NCBI RefSeq assembly: GCF_008973755.1
Contig: NZ_WBOM01000003.1
Span: forward strand, 186,001 to 250,000
Length of the DNA stretch: 64,000 nt
From: Nitrincola alkalilacustris
GTDB lineage: Bacteria; Pseudomonadota; Gammaproteobacteria; Pseudomonadales; Balneatricaceae
Reading direction: 5' to 3'
Part shown: piece by piece, positions 16,065-25,489 of the stretch
How positions within the stretch are numbered: the stretch's first letter is position 1
Layout of the letters: the number at the start of each line of letters is the position of its first letter
Notes under the pieces: model-generated
Seen by the model: only the letters and a program-made list of their open reading frames with translations
Database searches by the model: none
Told to the model about the DNA's origin: nothing
Translations under genes and position numbers: made by a program

Positions 16065-18104
16065 TTAGCGAATGCGCATTCCCGGCTGAGCGCCTTCATG
16101 AGGCTCAAGCAGCCAGATCTCCTGTCCACCGGGCCCTGCTGCCAGCACCATGCCTTCGGACATGCCGAACTTCATTTTGCGCGGTGCCAGATTGGCGACC
16201 ATGACTGTCAGTCTGTTCTCCAGTTGCTCAGGTGTGTAGGCTGACTTGATACCGGCAAATACATTGCGTGTTTCGTTGCCGATATCCAGCGTCAGGCGCA
16301 ACAGCTTGTCTGCACCCTCTACGGCTTCAGCTTTGACAATCCTGGCAATGCGCAGATCCACCTTGGCAAAATCTGCATATTCGATGGTGTCTGCAACCGG
16401 CTCATATGTGGTGTCGGCTTTTTCTGCTTCGGCTTTTTGCACCTGAGGGCTCTGCAGCAGATTTTCTTTAGAGGCTTCGACGATACGTTCAATCGCTTCT
16501 GGCTCAACGCGCTGCATCAGCGGTTTGAACTTGTTGATGCGGTGGTTGAGCAGCGGTGTCTCGATGGCACTCCAGGCAAAACCGTCAATATTCAGAAACT
16601 CGGCGGCCTCTTCGGCAACCTGTGGCAGTACCGGTGCAAGATAGCTGATGATGACGCGGAACAGGTTGATGCCCAGCGTGCAGCAGGCCTGGACCTCGGC
16701 TTCACGCCCTTCCTGTTTCGCCAGCACCCAGGGCTCAGCATTGTCGATATACTGGTTGGCCTTATCGGCGACCAGCATGATTTCGCGCATCGCCCTGCCA
16801 TATTCACGCTTCTCATACGCCTCAGCAATGCTGCGCCCGTGTGCAACCGCTTCATGATAAAGCGCTGGTTGAGCCAGGGTGGTATCCAGCATGCCATCAA
16901 ATTTCTTCTGGATGAATCCGGCGCAGCGGCTGGCAATGTTTACGACTTTATTGACCAGGTCGGCGTTTACCTTGAGCCGGAAGTCTTCCATGTTCAGGTC
17001 GATATCATCAATGCCGGAACCCAGCTTTGAGGCAAAGTAATAGCGCAGATACTCAGGGCGCAGATGCTCAAGATAGGTTTTTGCCATGATGAAGGTGCCA
17101 CGTGACTTGGACATTTTCTGCCCGTTCACTGTCAGAAAACCGTGACAGAACACGCCGGTCGGGGTTCTGAAGCCCGCCCCCTTGAGCATGGCTGGCCAGA
17201 ACAGTGTATGGAAGTAGGCGATATCCTTGCCGATAAAGTGATAAAGCTCGGCATCGGATCCTGGCAGCCAGTAGCTGTCGAAGTCGATATTGTTACGCAG
17301 GCTCCAGTTTTTGAAGCTGGCCATATAGCCGATAGGTGCATCCAGCCAGACATAGAAATATTTACCCGGCGCATCCGGAATCTCAAAACCCCAGTAGGGC
17401 GCATCGCGGGAGATATCCCACTGTTGCAGTCCAGACTCAAACCACTCTTCCAGCTTGTGGATCATCTGTGTCTGAACATGCTCATTAACCCAGGTGCGTA
17501 GGAAGGGCTCGAAGTCGGCCAGTTTGAAGAAGAAATGCTCGGAATCTTTCTCGATCGGTTTGGCACCGGAGATCGCTGAATAGGCATTTTTCAGCTCGGT
17601 CGGGCTGTAGGTGGCGCCGCAAGCTTCGCAGGAGTCGCCATACTGATCCGTTGCGCCGCACTTGGGGCAATCGCCCTTGATGAAGCGGTCCGGCAGGAAC
17701 ATGTTTTTCTCAGGATCATAGGCCTGGGTGATGGTGCGGCGGGCAATATGGCCAGCATCACGCAAGCGCTCATAGATCAGAGCAGAGAAGTGGCGATTTT
17801 CATCCGAATGAGTTGAGTAGTAGTTGTCAAAACCTACCATGAAACCGGAAAAGTCCCGCTGGTGTTCTTCGCTGACCTGGTCTATAAGCTCTTTAGGCGT
17901 GATGTTCATCTGATCTGCTTTGAGCATGATCGGCGTGCCGTGTGCGTCATCTGCACAGACATAGGTGCACTGGTGTCCGCGCTGTTTCTGAAAGCGAACC
18001 CAGATGTCTGTCTGTATATATTCGACCAGATGGCCCAGGTGTATTGGACCATTGGCGTAGGGCAGGGCGCTGGTGACAAGAATCTTACGCGTGCTGTCGG
18101 TCAT
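16065..18104 (-). CDS. metG: methionyl-tRNA synthetase
   Basis: 679 residues. It charges tRNA-Met with methionine in the cytoplasm. Seen: HLGH (22-25) in [11 protein letters not shown], the zinc knuckle C146-x2-C149 ... C159-x2-C162, KMSKS (330-334), the helical anticodon-binding domain, and a C-terminal tRNA-binding domain ([19 protein letters not shown]) that gives dimerisation in this class. The full length matches the Escherichia coli type. It is divergent from the HDOD gene across about 160 bases. Confidence 0.98.
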   Translation of the reverse strand: MTDSTRKILVTSALPYANGPIHLGHLVEYIQTDIWVRFQKQRGHQCTYVCADDAHGTPIMLKADQMNITPKELIDQVSEEHQRDFSGFMVGFDNYYSTHSDENRHFSALIYERLRDAGHIARRTITQAYDPEKNMFLPDRFIKGDCPKCGATDQYGDSCEACGATYSPTELKNAYSAISGAKPIEKDSEHFFFKLADFEPFLRTWVNEHVQTQMIHKLEEWFESGLQQWDISRDAPYWGFEIPDAPGKYFYVWLDAPIGYMASFKNWSLRNNIDFDSYWLPGSDAELYHFIGKDIAYFHTLFWPAMLKGAGFRTPTGVFCHGFLTVNGQKMSKSRGTFIMAKTYLEHLRPEYLRYYFASKLGSGIDDIDLNMEDFRLKVNADLVNKVVNIASRCAGFIQKKFDGMLDTTLAQPALYHEAVAHGRSIAEAYEKREYGRAMREIMLVADKANQYIDNAEPWVLAKQEGREAEVQACCTLGINLFRVIISYLAPVLPQVAEEAAEFLNIDGFAWSAIETPLLNHRINKFKPLMQRVEPEAIERIVEASKENLLQSPQVQKAEAEKADTTYEPVADTIEYADFAKVDLRIARIVKAEAVEGADKLLRLTLDIGNETRNVFAGIKSAYTPEQLENRLTVMVANLAPRKMKFGMSEGMVLAAGPGGQEIWLLEPHEGAQPGMRIR

Positions 18105-18265
18105 TTTCCGTTTGAACTCTAATCAGGGATGTTTGATGAAATGTAGGGCTTGATTCTACGCTGATTTTTATGCCTAATGAACCTTTGTCGATTTTTAAAA
18201 CGGATAGATCCATTTTGCGTAACGTAACATCTTATTTTTCATATTAGAAATAAGTGGATTAAAAC

Positions 18266-19489
18266 ATGTCAGCATCCAGTACAGGCATATTCACGATACT
18301 CTGCGACCTTGGATCCAGTGATGAGTCATCTGACCTGATATTGCCTGCCGGAGATAAGGTCCGGGTCACAAATATTGACAGTGCCTGGGCTGAAATCGAG
18401 CGTAATGACTGCCGCGTGCTGATTGTACGCTCAGACAAGGCTTTTGATAAGGCTATCGGCTTTCTCAAGGAGGTCAGAAGGCGCTACCCCGGGCTGGCGA
18501 GAATCCTGATTGCCGGGGAGTTGAGTACAGCTCAGGCGGGTATTGCGTCTGAAGTGGTTCACAGCATATTGCAACCCGATTCTGGGCTGGATGAGCTCCA
18601 GCAGGCGATCAAGCGTGCCTTGAAAGCCGAAGAGCTGATTACCGACAAAAAGCTACGCAGCTTTATCTCTTCCGTAGGGCATCTGCCCTCTTTCCCTGAA
18701 GTGCTGGGAGAACTGAATGAGGTGCTTGAGTCTGAAGTGGCTGGTGCCAGGGAAGTGGCCAATATTTTGCAAAAGGACCCTGCGATGGTGGCCAAGATCA
18801 TGCAGCTGGTCAGCTCTGCCTATTTCAGTGGAGGATACAATACCCCGACGACGCTGAAAGAGGCCGTCAATCTGCTGGGACTCAGAGCAGTGCGAGATCT
18901 GGTATTGAGCATCCATGTGTTCAAAGCGCTGCCTCAGGATGACAGCTGGCGCAGTTTCTCGTTTCAGCAGCTGCAGAACCGCTCCATAGTGGTCAGTCAG
19001 TTTGCGGCAGAGATCTGTAAAAATGCCGGTTACGATCGTCATGTGCAGGGGCAGGCGCGTACTGCCGGTTTGTTGCATGATGTGGGCATGATGCTTCTGG
19101 CATTGAATAATCGTGAGAGCTATCACGCGGCGATGGTGCGTGCCCAGGAACTGGGGCAGCCGATCTATGTTGTCGAAAAAATGATGATGGGCGTGACCCA
19201 TCCGCAGGCTGGCGCTTATCTGCTGGATTTGTGGAGTCTGGCACCTGAAACCATCCATGCCATTTTGTTTCATCATGTCCCGATGGCATCCGGTGATACC
19301 GGATTTACCCCCTTGACAGCCGTCCATGTGGCTGACTCCATGCTGCCCCCCTTATTCAATGCCATGGGCTGTAATCTGGGTGGTCGATTATCACGCGACT
19401 ATCTGGCCCGTATCGGAATGCTGGAGAAGCACCCGGAGTGGGATAAGATGGCGCATGAGTATGCCAGTCAGATACCGTCTCACGCCTGA
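18266..19489 (+). CDS. HDOD regulator with degenerate receiver domain
   Basis: 407 residues. The N-terminal ~115 residues have the alternating pattern of a response-regulator receiver (FTILCDLGSSDES, CRVLIVRSD, RILIAGELS). The place where the phosphoryl-accepting aspartate should stand reads VRS, so it is probably not phosphorylated in the usual way. From about residue 130 (SSVGHLPSFPEVLGEL) an HDOD domain follows, with KDPAMVAKIMQLVSSAYF, LLGLRAVRDLVL and GLLHDVGMM. HDOD proteins act in signalling, often with c-di-GMP. The partner is unknown. Confidence 0.85.
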   Translation: MSASSTGIFTILCDLGSSDESSDLILPAGDKVRVTNIDSAWAEIERNDCRVLIVRSDKAFDKAIGFLKEVRRRYPGLARILIAGELSTAQAGIASEVVHSILQPDSGLDELQQAIKRALKAEELITDKKLRSFISSVGHLPSFPEVLGELNEVLESEVAGAREVANILQKDPAMVAKIMQLVSSAYFSGGYNTPTTLKEAVNLLGLRAVRDLVLSIHVFKALPQDDSWRSFSFQQLQNRSIVVSQFAAEICKNAGYDRHVQGQARTAGLLHDVGMMLLALNNRESYHAAMVRAQELGQPIYVVEKMMMGVTHPQAGAYLLDLWSLAPETIHAILFHHVPMASGDTGFTPLTAVHVADSMLPPLFNAMGCNLGGRLSRDYLARIGMLEKHPEWDKMAHEYASQIPSHA

Positions 19490-19572
19490 TAGTGCAACCA
19501 GACGATTAGTCAAGACAGTATCATCCTGCTAGAATCGCCAGCCCCGAAACAGATGTAACTCAGAGGCGGATA

Positions 19573-20661
19573 ATGGCGATTCCTCAGGTTGAACCAACTC
19601 AGTATGAAACCCTGCTGCAGGCGAAGCTTGCGCGCACACGTGAGACCTTTGCGGGGTTTGATCTGCCTGAGATTGAGGTGTTTGACTCGCCGCGAGAGCA
19701 TTATCGCATGCGTGCCGAGTTCAGGGTCTGGCATGATGGCGATGATCTCGATTATGTGATGTTTGAGCCGGGTGACAACCGTAATCCGGTCAAGCTGAAA
19801 AGCTGTCCGATGGTGTCGCGTCGCATCCATGACATGATGTTCCAGCTTCTGGAGCGGCTGCGTCCTGATCCTGTTCTGCGCTTCAGGCTTTTCCAGATAG
19901 ACTTTCTCAGTACGCTGTCAGGCGAGTTGCTGGTGACTATGCTATACCATCGGCCACTGGATGAGTCCTGGGTCGAGGCTGTGCGTCCGCTTCGCGATGA
20001 GTTCAATATCGATATCGTTGGCCGTTCACGCAAGAGCAAGCATGTGCTGGATCGGGAGCATGTGATCGAAACGCTGGATATCAATGGCCGCCAGTACCAA
20101 TACAAGCAGGTGGAAAACAGCTTTACTCAGCCCAATGCTGAAGTGTGTCGCAAGATGATCAGCTGGGCGCTGGATGCCACACGCAATACCGGTGGGGATC
20201 TGGTGGAGTTTTACTGCGGTAATGGTAACTTCACCCTGCCACTGGCGCAGAACTTCAGGCGCGTGGTGGCGACCGAGATCTCCAAGGTGTCGGTTCGTGC
20301 TGCGCAGTTCAATATTGAGTTGAACGCTGTCGATAATATCGATGTGCTGCGTATGCCATCCGAGGATCTGGTTCAGGTGCTCAAGGGCGAGAAGCAGACA
20401 CGAAAAGTGGATGGCTTGGAGCTGGACAGTTGTAATTTTACGACGGTACTGGTTGATCCACCTCGCGCAGGGCTTGATGATGAAACCGTGCAGCAGGTAA
20501 CAGAGTATGACCATATTCTGTATATATCCTGTAATCCCGAGACATTACACGCCAATCTGGAAGTGATCAGCAGGACTCATCGGGTGGAAAGGTTTGCCAT
20601 TTTCGATCAGTTCCCCTATACCGAACATCTTGAATGTGGTGTCTATCTGACAAGACGTTAA
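19573..20661 (+). CDS. trmA: tRNA (uracil-5-)-methyltransferase TrmA
   Basis: 362 residues. It methylates U54 of tRNA to ribothymidine using S-adenosylmethionine. Seen: the N-terminal RNA-binding part with HYRMRAEFRVWHDGDD, the methyl-donor site EFYCGNGNFTLPLA, DPPRAGLD, the catalytic cysteine C320 in YISCNPETL, and an acid near the end (PYTEHLE). The absence of a TRAM domain and of a four-cysteine iron-sulfur site separates it from RlmD/RlmC. The MFS gene follows 16 bases later, likely as an operon. Confidence 0.96.
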   Translation: MAIPQVEPTQYETLLQAKLARTRETFAGFDLPEIEVFDSPREHYRMRAEFRVWHDGDDLDYVMFEPGDNRNPVKLKSCPMVSRRIHDMMFQLLERLRPDPVLRFRLFQIDFLSTLSGELLVTMLYHRPLDESWVEAVRPLRDEFNIDIVGRSRKSKHVLDREHVIETLDINGRQYQYKQVENSFTQPNAEVCRKMISWALDATRNTGGDLVEFYCGNGNFTLPLAQNFRRVVATEISKVSVRAAQFNIELNAVDNIDVLRMPSEDLVQVLKGEKQTRKVDGLELDSCNFTTVLVDPPRAGLDDETVQQVTEYDHILYISCNPETLHANLEVISRTHRVERFAIFDQFPYTEHLECGVYLTRR

Positions 20662-20677
20662 TCTGCGGGGGTGATAA

Positions 20678-21967
20678 GTGGAGCAGGATGCAAACCAGGC
20701 CGGACTGAAGCCTTTGTGGAAGCTGCCGGGCTTCATACCTTTTATTCTTGTCGCCTTTATCAATGCGCTCGTGGATCTCGGTCATAAGATCGTGATCCAG
20801 AATACGCTGTTCAAATCCTACGATGGCCCGGAGCAGATCTGGCTGACTGCACTGGTCAATGCCTTGATTCTGATGCCGTTCATTCTTTTCTTTTCGCCTG
20901 CCGGATTTCTTTCGGACCGCTTCCCCAAAGCGCGGGTGATGCAGGTGATGGCCGCCGTTGCAGTTATTCTGGCGCTGATGATCACGCTCAGCTACTACCA
21001 GGGATGGTTCGTGGCAGCCTTTTCTCTGACCTTTGTGCTGGCCATTCAGAGTGCGGTTTACTCACCGGCCAAGTATGGCTACATACGCGAAATTGCCGGA
21101 GATGATCGCTTGAGTGCCGGTAATGGCTGGTTGCAGGCTGTCACGATTGTAGCGATTCTGTCCGGCATTGTGTTTTTCTCGCTGCTGTTCGAAATACTCC
21201 TCAGTGGTATTGAGGTGGTTAAGCGGCCGCCTCAGGAGATACTGCCGCTGATTGCGCCTCTGGGCTGGCTGCTGGTGCTCTGCACTCTCATCTCCTTTGT
21301 GCTGACACTGCGTCTGTCGCGGCAGTTCATGTACTTCACGCCGACAGCATTTGACTGGAAAGCCTATACCTCGGGTGATCTGTTGCGCAGAAATCTGCAG
21401 CGTATTTTCGGATCAAAAGTTATTCTGGCCACGGTGGTGGGGCTGTCACTCTTCTGGTCTATCAGTCAGGTGATGGTGGCTGTATATCCCGCTTATGTGA
21501 AAGAGCATATCGGTGAGCTGAATACCTTCATTATTCAGGGCAGTATGGCGATGTCCGGTATCGGTATCATGCTTGGTTCCATAGTGGTGGCGCGGTTGTC
21601 GGCCAGCGGGATTCGTCAGGGGTTGGTACCGATCGGTGCGATACTGATTTCGGCTGGTCTGGTGCTGTTGCCGCTGTTTTCTCATCTGCTGCCATCGGCA
21701 CTGATGTTTTTCATCATCGGCTTCGGTGGGGCGCTGGTGATAGTGCCGCTGAATGCGCTGATGCAGCTGCACGCACAGCGTGATCATCTGGGCACTGTCC
21801 TGGCCGGCAGTAACTTCCTGCAAAATATTGCGATGCTGCTCTTCCTGATGCTGACCGTTATCAGTGCCTGGTTGCAGATGCCCTCACTGATTCTGCTGAT
21901 CCTTCTGGCCATTCTGGCGGTGCTCGGAATGCTGGCTGCGTTCTGGAAAACGCCGCTGCACGAGTAG
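20678..21967 (+). CDS. MFS transporter, LplT-like
   Basis: 429 residues with about twelve membrane segments. The start LWKLPGFIPFILVAFINALVDLG, the GFLSDRFPKARVM loop and YSPAKYGYIRE recall the lysophospholipid flippase LplT and the carrier half of fused Aas proteins. No acyltransferase domain is attached. Lysophospholipid or fatty-acid traffic across the inner membrane is therefore an inference. The start is GTG at 20678, with GGGGGTGA just before it. It sits directly after trmA. Confidence 0.78.
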   Translation: MEQDANQAGLKPLWKLPGFIPFILVAFINALVDLGHKIVIQNTLFKSYDGPEQIWLTALVNALILMPFILFFSPAGFLSDRFPKARVMQVMAAVAVILALMITLSYYQGWFVAAFSLTFVLAIQSAVYSPAKYGYIREIAGDDRLSAGNGWLQAVTIVAILSGIVFFSLLFEILLSGIEVVKRPPQEILPLIAPLGWLLVLCTLISFVLTLRLSRQFMYFTPTAFDWKAYTSGDLLRRNLQRIFGSKVILATVVGLSLFWSISQVMVAVYPAYVKEHIGELNTFIIQGSMAMSGIGIMLGSIVVARLSASGIRQGLVPIGAILISAGLVLLPLFSHLLPSALMFFIIGFGGALVIVPLNALMQLHAQRDHLGTVLAGSNFLQNIAMLLFLMLTVISAWLQMPSLILLILLAILAVLGMLAAFWKTPLHE

Positions 21968-22116
21968 GGTATATATTAGTAGCTTGTGAGTGACCGGAAG
22001 AATACGGCATAATTCCCAGTAAATCAGTTGGATATTATCAGGCTGTATCCGAGTGCTGTATTTCAGTGCTGTATCAGGGCAATGAGTCTGATCAATCCAT
22101 AACAGGAGCAGAGTAG

Positions 22117-23214
22117 ATGACCGAAATGAGTAACGAGGCGATCAGTGATCTTCTGGGAAACTATGAAGACCCGGAGCTGAACTGCGCACTGGGGGATATC
22201 GGGCTGATCAGGTCGCTGGATATCAGCTCGTCTCATATTCGTGTGGTGATTCAGCTCGGATTTGCCTGCGCTGGATACCATCAAACCCTGAGTGGCGAGT
22301 TACAGGGGGTGCTGCAGAGGGCTTTTCCGGGCGTCACCGTCGAAGTGACGATTGAACAGCGTATTCCGGCTTATCCTTCGGGCGGTAAGATTCCGGCGCT
22401 GGCAGAGGTGCGCAATATCATTGCGGTGGCTTCCGGCAAGGGCGGGGTAGGCAAGTCGACCACTGCAGTCAATCTGGCATTGGCATTGGCCGCTGAAGGG
22501 GCGCGTGTCGGCATTCTCGATGCGGATATCTATGGACCTAGTCAGGGCATGATGCTGGGCATTCCCGAAGGGCAGCGCCCTGAGGTGGATCAGGAAAAGT
22601 ATTTCATTCCGATCACGGCGCATGGTATTCAGGCGATGTCGATGAGCTTTCTGGTCACTGACAGCACGCCGATGGTGTGGCGAGGCCCGATGGCCAGCGG
22701 TGCTTTGCAGCAGTTGCTGACCCAGACACACTGGCATGATCTGGATTATCTGTTGATCGACATGCCTCCCGGTACCGGTGATATTCAGTTGACCCTGTCG
22801 CAGAAAGCACCGGTATCCGGCGCGGTGATCGTGACGACGCCTCAGGATATCGCATTGCTGGATTGCAAGAAGGGTATTGAGATGTTCCGCAAGGTGGATA
22901 TACCGGTGCTGGGTGTTATCGAGAATATGAGCCTGCATGTCTGCTCCAACTGTGGCCATGAAGAGGCGGTGTTCGGGGCTGGTGGTGGTGAACGTATTGC
23001 CAGGGATTACAACACCGAACTGTTGGGCCAGCTGCCGCTGGAACTGGCAATCCGCGAAATGACCGATCAGGGCACGCCGACGGTTGTAGCGGCGCCACAA
23101 AGCACGGCAGCTGGGCACTATCGTTCTATTGCACGCAGGGTTGGCGCGAGTATTGCCAGAAACAGACTGACTCTGGCTAACATCATTCCCAATATCGTGG
23201 TTCAGTCCGACTGA
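22117..23214 (+). CDS. apbC: iron-sulfur cluster carrier ApbC/Mrp
   Basis: 365 residues. It binds an iron-sulfur cluster at a dimer interface and passes it to apo-proteins, with ATPase activity. Seen: an N-terminal MIP18-like domain (about 1-90), the deviant Walker A ASGKGGVGKSTT (105-116), Walker B LLIDMPPGTGD, and the cluster-binding C276-x2-C279 in LHVCSNCG. The start has AGGAG about nine bases upstream. It is followed by an intrinsic terminator and then dcd, an order common in pseudomonads and relatives, usually with metG nearby as here. Confidence 0.96.
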   Translation: MTEMSNEAISDLLGNYEDPELNCALGDIGLIRSLDISSSHIRVVIQLGFACAGYHQTLSGELQGVLQRAFPGVTVEVTIEQRIPAYPSGGKIPALAEVRNIIAVASGKGGVGKSTTAVNLALALAAEGARVGILDADIYGPSQGMMLGIPEGQRPEVDQEKYFIPITAHGIQAMSMSFLVTDSTPMVWRGPMASGALQQLLTQTHWHDLDYLLIDMPPGTGDIQLTLSQKAPVSGAVIVTTPQDIALLDCKKGIEMFRKVDIPVLGVIENMSLHVCSNCGHEEAVFGAGGGERIARDYNTELLGQLPLELAIREMTDQGTPTVVAAPQSTAAGHYRSIARRVGASIARNRLTLANIIPNIVVQSD

Positions 23215-23242
23215 CAGTTTTTGCATTCACATGCTAAATTTA

Positions 23243-23274
23243 CCGTCCTTTAGCCATAAAGGGCGGTTTTTTTT
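23243..23274 (+). terminator. terminator after apbC
   Basis: CCGTCCTTT (23243-23251) pairs with AAAGGGCGG (23258-23266), one mismatch, followed by eight T. It separates apbC from dcd. Confidence 0.88.
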
Positions 23275-23331
23275 ATCAGAAATGATAGAATGCTCGGCTG
23301 AATTGCAAGTTGTCGATGGTGAAAAGCATTT

Positions 23332-23898
23332 ATGGGAATCAAATCAGATCGCTGGATCCGCCGCATGGCTCTGGAACATGGGATGATAGAGCCGTTTGAG
23401 GCGCAACAGGTACGTCGTGCAAATGATCAGCCGATCGTGTCTTACGGCACCTCGAGCTATGGTTATGACGTACGCTGTGCTGATGAGTTCAAGATATTCA
23501 CCAATATCAACTCCACCATCGTCGACCCGAAAAACTTCGACGAGCGCAGCTTTGTCGATGTGCAGTCCGATGTCTGCATCATTCCCCCCAACTCCTTTGC
23601 ACTGGCACGTACGGTTGAGTTTTTCCGTATCCCGCGTGATGTGCTGACCATCTGCCTGGGCAAAAGCACTTATGCGCGTTGCGGCATCATCGTCAATGTC
23701 ACGCCACTGGAGCCCGAGTGGGAAGGGCATGTCACGCTGGAGTTCTCCAATACGACCCCCTTGCCGGCCAAGATCTATGCCAATGAAGGTGTCGCTCAGA
23801 TGCTGTTCCTTGGTGCAGATGAGGTGTGTGAAACCTCCTACAAGGATCGAAACGGTAAATACCAGGGTCAGACTGGTGTTGTGGTTCCCCGAACCTGA
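23332..23898 (+). CDS. dcd: dCTP deaminase
   Basis: 188 residues. It converts dCTP to dUTP, feeding dTMP synthesis. Seen: [13 protein letters not shown] at the start, [36 protein letters not shown], the catalytic-glutamate region [13 protein letters not shown], and the C-terminal [12 protein letters not shown] lid. The length equals that of pseudomonad Dcd. The next gene begins 20 bases after the stop, so the two may be co-transcribed. Confidence 0.97.
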   Translation: MGIKSDRWIRRMALEHGMIEPFEAQQVRRANDQPIVSYGTSSYGYDVRCADEFKIFTNINSTIVDPKNFDERSFVDVQSDVCIIPPNSFALARTVEFFRIPRDVLTICLGKSTYARCGIIVNVTPLEPEWEGHVTLEFSNTTPLPAKIYANEGVAQMLFLGADEVCETSYKDRNGKYQGQTGVVVPRT

Positions 23899-23918
23899 AT
23901 CAGGTCAACGATAATCTT

Positions 23919-24560
23919 ATGGCGCACAATCTCGAACATATACGGGCGTTCTGGCAGCAGCTGGAGAATACACTTGAGCAACTGCTGGAGAGCCAGACAG
24001 AGGCCCGGTTTGATGATGATCATCTGCTCGATCATTATCGGACTATATTGCAGAAGATCGATCGCAATCTGACGTTTCATTTCGAAAGAGATGACAACGA
24101 AGGTCCGGTTGAGATGGTGTTCGGCTGTGATGGCTACCCTGAGTCGATCCACTCTGTGCTGAACCTTATCGGTGCAGCCCCGGTGCTGACCGGCATCGAG
24201 TTTCGTGCCTTTAACGAGCGCTGCAATCCGGTGCCCTCGTTCATTACCCTGGGCGATGAGTTTTGCCAGATCGATGATTTCTGGTGCTCGTTGCGATTGA
24301 TCGAAGGAAAGCTGCAGCTTGCCGTGTATATGGAAGATATGCCTGCTATTCTGGATATGGACCCGCGAGTCGAGGCGGTGATGATTTTTCTGGACGCGCT
24401 GATCGGTGAGTATGAGCTGATGACTCGTATCTGGTCACTCGACTGGTACGAACTGCCGACTGACCCCCTTGATTTTGGCCTGATGCCGCTGGCTGAACTG
24501 CGCCGTGCGTTTGATGAGCTTAAAGAGGCCGTTAAACCGGTTGGCATTACCATCCATTGA
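23919..24560 (+). CDS. conserved acidic protein of unknown function
   Basis: 213 residues, soluble and acidic, with no signal or membrane segment. The first ~60 residues are helical (EHIRAFWQQLENTLEQLLES); the rest looks alpha/beta, with FHFERDDNEGPVEMVFGCDG, FRAFNERCNPVPSF and WSLDWYELP. I do not recognise a family. It follows dcd closely, and the next gene is also acidic and unrecognised, so the two may be functionally linked. Confidence 0.75.
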   Translation: MAHNLEHIRAFWQQLENTLEQLLESQTEARFDDDHLLDHYRTILQKIDRNLTFHFERDDNEGPVEMVFGCDGYPESIHSVLNLIGAAPVLTGIEFRAFNERCNPVPSFITLGDEFCQIDDFWCSLRLIEGKLQLAVYMEDMPAILDMDPRVEAVMIFLDALIGEYELMTRIWSLDWYELPTDPLDFGLMPLAELRRAFDELKEAVKPVGITIH

Positions 24561-24637
24561 TGTCGATCCATTAATGGTTGCTCAATGAAAACCGGCGATC
24601 ACTGATAACCGATTACTGTTAACCCAAGGGGTTTCCG

Positions 24638-25423
24638 ATGAGCCAAAAGCTCGCTGAACTGCTGGATCGGGTACGTCTGCAGTATATTCATGCCATGAAG
24701 GTTGAAGGCAGTACTGAACCCTACCTGACCGCCCATCGTATTGCTCACCAGATGTTGATGCCGACACCGGAAGAGTTGGCCGATATCATCCAGAGTGATC
24801 CCAAGCTGCTGGCTGCCAGAGCGGCTGACCTGATCGAAGATCCTCTTGAAATCGAGAATCCATCAGTGGGTGCGATTGTTTACAGCAATCTTTTTGCTGC
24901 CGCTCTTGAAGGTTTGCTCGCTGTTGCGGTCAATCATGACTGGCTTGAAGTGGATGCGGAGGGGCAGATACTGGTCAGTGCCGAGGAGCTGGATCGTGTG
25001 CCGGGTATCAAATACACCGACTTCAGTGAGTCACAGATAAAACTCAGCCATACACAGAGCATTCTGGGCAGGCTGTTTGCTGAGGCGGAGAATGACTTTC
25101 TCCAGCAACTCAACAGCGCACCACACGATGCCTATCAACTGGCACTGCAGGTATCATCCGATCACACGCTTTTCGCACCCGAGGAGCTGGCTCCTCTGCT
25201 GAAGGAAAACCCGCTGTTATTGGGTCTTCGAGCGGATGATCTGGTTGATGAGGATATGTTCGAAGGAGATCTGCCAGCCGGTATTGTCATCAGTGTGCAT
25301 CTGACCGAGATGCTGCTGCAGCAGTTGCTGGATATCGCTCAGGCTGAAGGGGCGCTGGCCTTTGATAGCGTGGGTGAAATGATAGTCCCTGATGACGATG
25401 AAGATAACCCCACCGTTCACTGA
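24638..25423 (+). CDS. acidic protein with internally duplicated domain, unknown function
   Basis: 261 residues, strongly acidic, soluble. AAGGGG lies seven bases before the ATG. Two halves align: PTPEELADIIQSDPKLLAAR-AADLIED ... GAIVYSNLFAAALEGLLAVA (about 43-100) and FAPEELAPLLKENPLLLGLR-ADDLVDE ... GIVISVHLTEMLLQQLLDIA (about 180-238). The shared pattern is PEELAxxxxxxPxLLxxRAxDL, then VxSxxLxxxxLxxLL. This is an internal duplication. No known family comes to mind. Confidence 0.77.
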   Translation: MSQKLAELLDRVRLQYIHAMKVEGSTEPYLTAHRIAHQMLMPTPEELADIIQSDPKLLAARAADLIEDPLEIENPSVGAIVYSNLFAAALEGLLAVAVNHDWLEVDAEGQILVSAEELDRVPGIKYTDFSESQIKLSHTQSILGRLFAEAENDFLQQLNSAPHDAYQLALQVSSDHTLFAPEELAPLLKENPLLLGLRADDLVDEDMFEGDLPAGIVISVHLTEMLLQQLLDIAQAEGALAFDSVGEMIVPDDDEDNPTVH

Positions 25424-25445
25424 TTCCCTGTTTTCTGATCCTTCG

Positions 25446-25479
25446 AAAAGCCCCTGACCGGCAGAGTGCCCGGTCAGGG
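25446..25479 (-). terminator. terminator after tolC-like gene
   Basis: Minus-strand CCCTGACCG pairs with CGGTCAGGG (25479-25471 with 25460-25452), followed by GCTTTTCG. It ends the efflux operon. Confidence 0.75.
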
Positions 25480-25489
25480 AGTAGTCCTG

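Noticed and set aside
22300..23226. 308-codon minus-strand frame
   Set aside because: It is antisense to apbC, which has all expected motifs. The frame is a by-product of codon bias.
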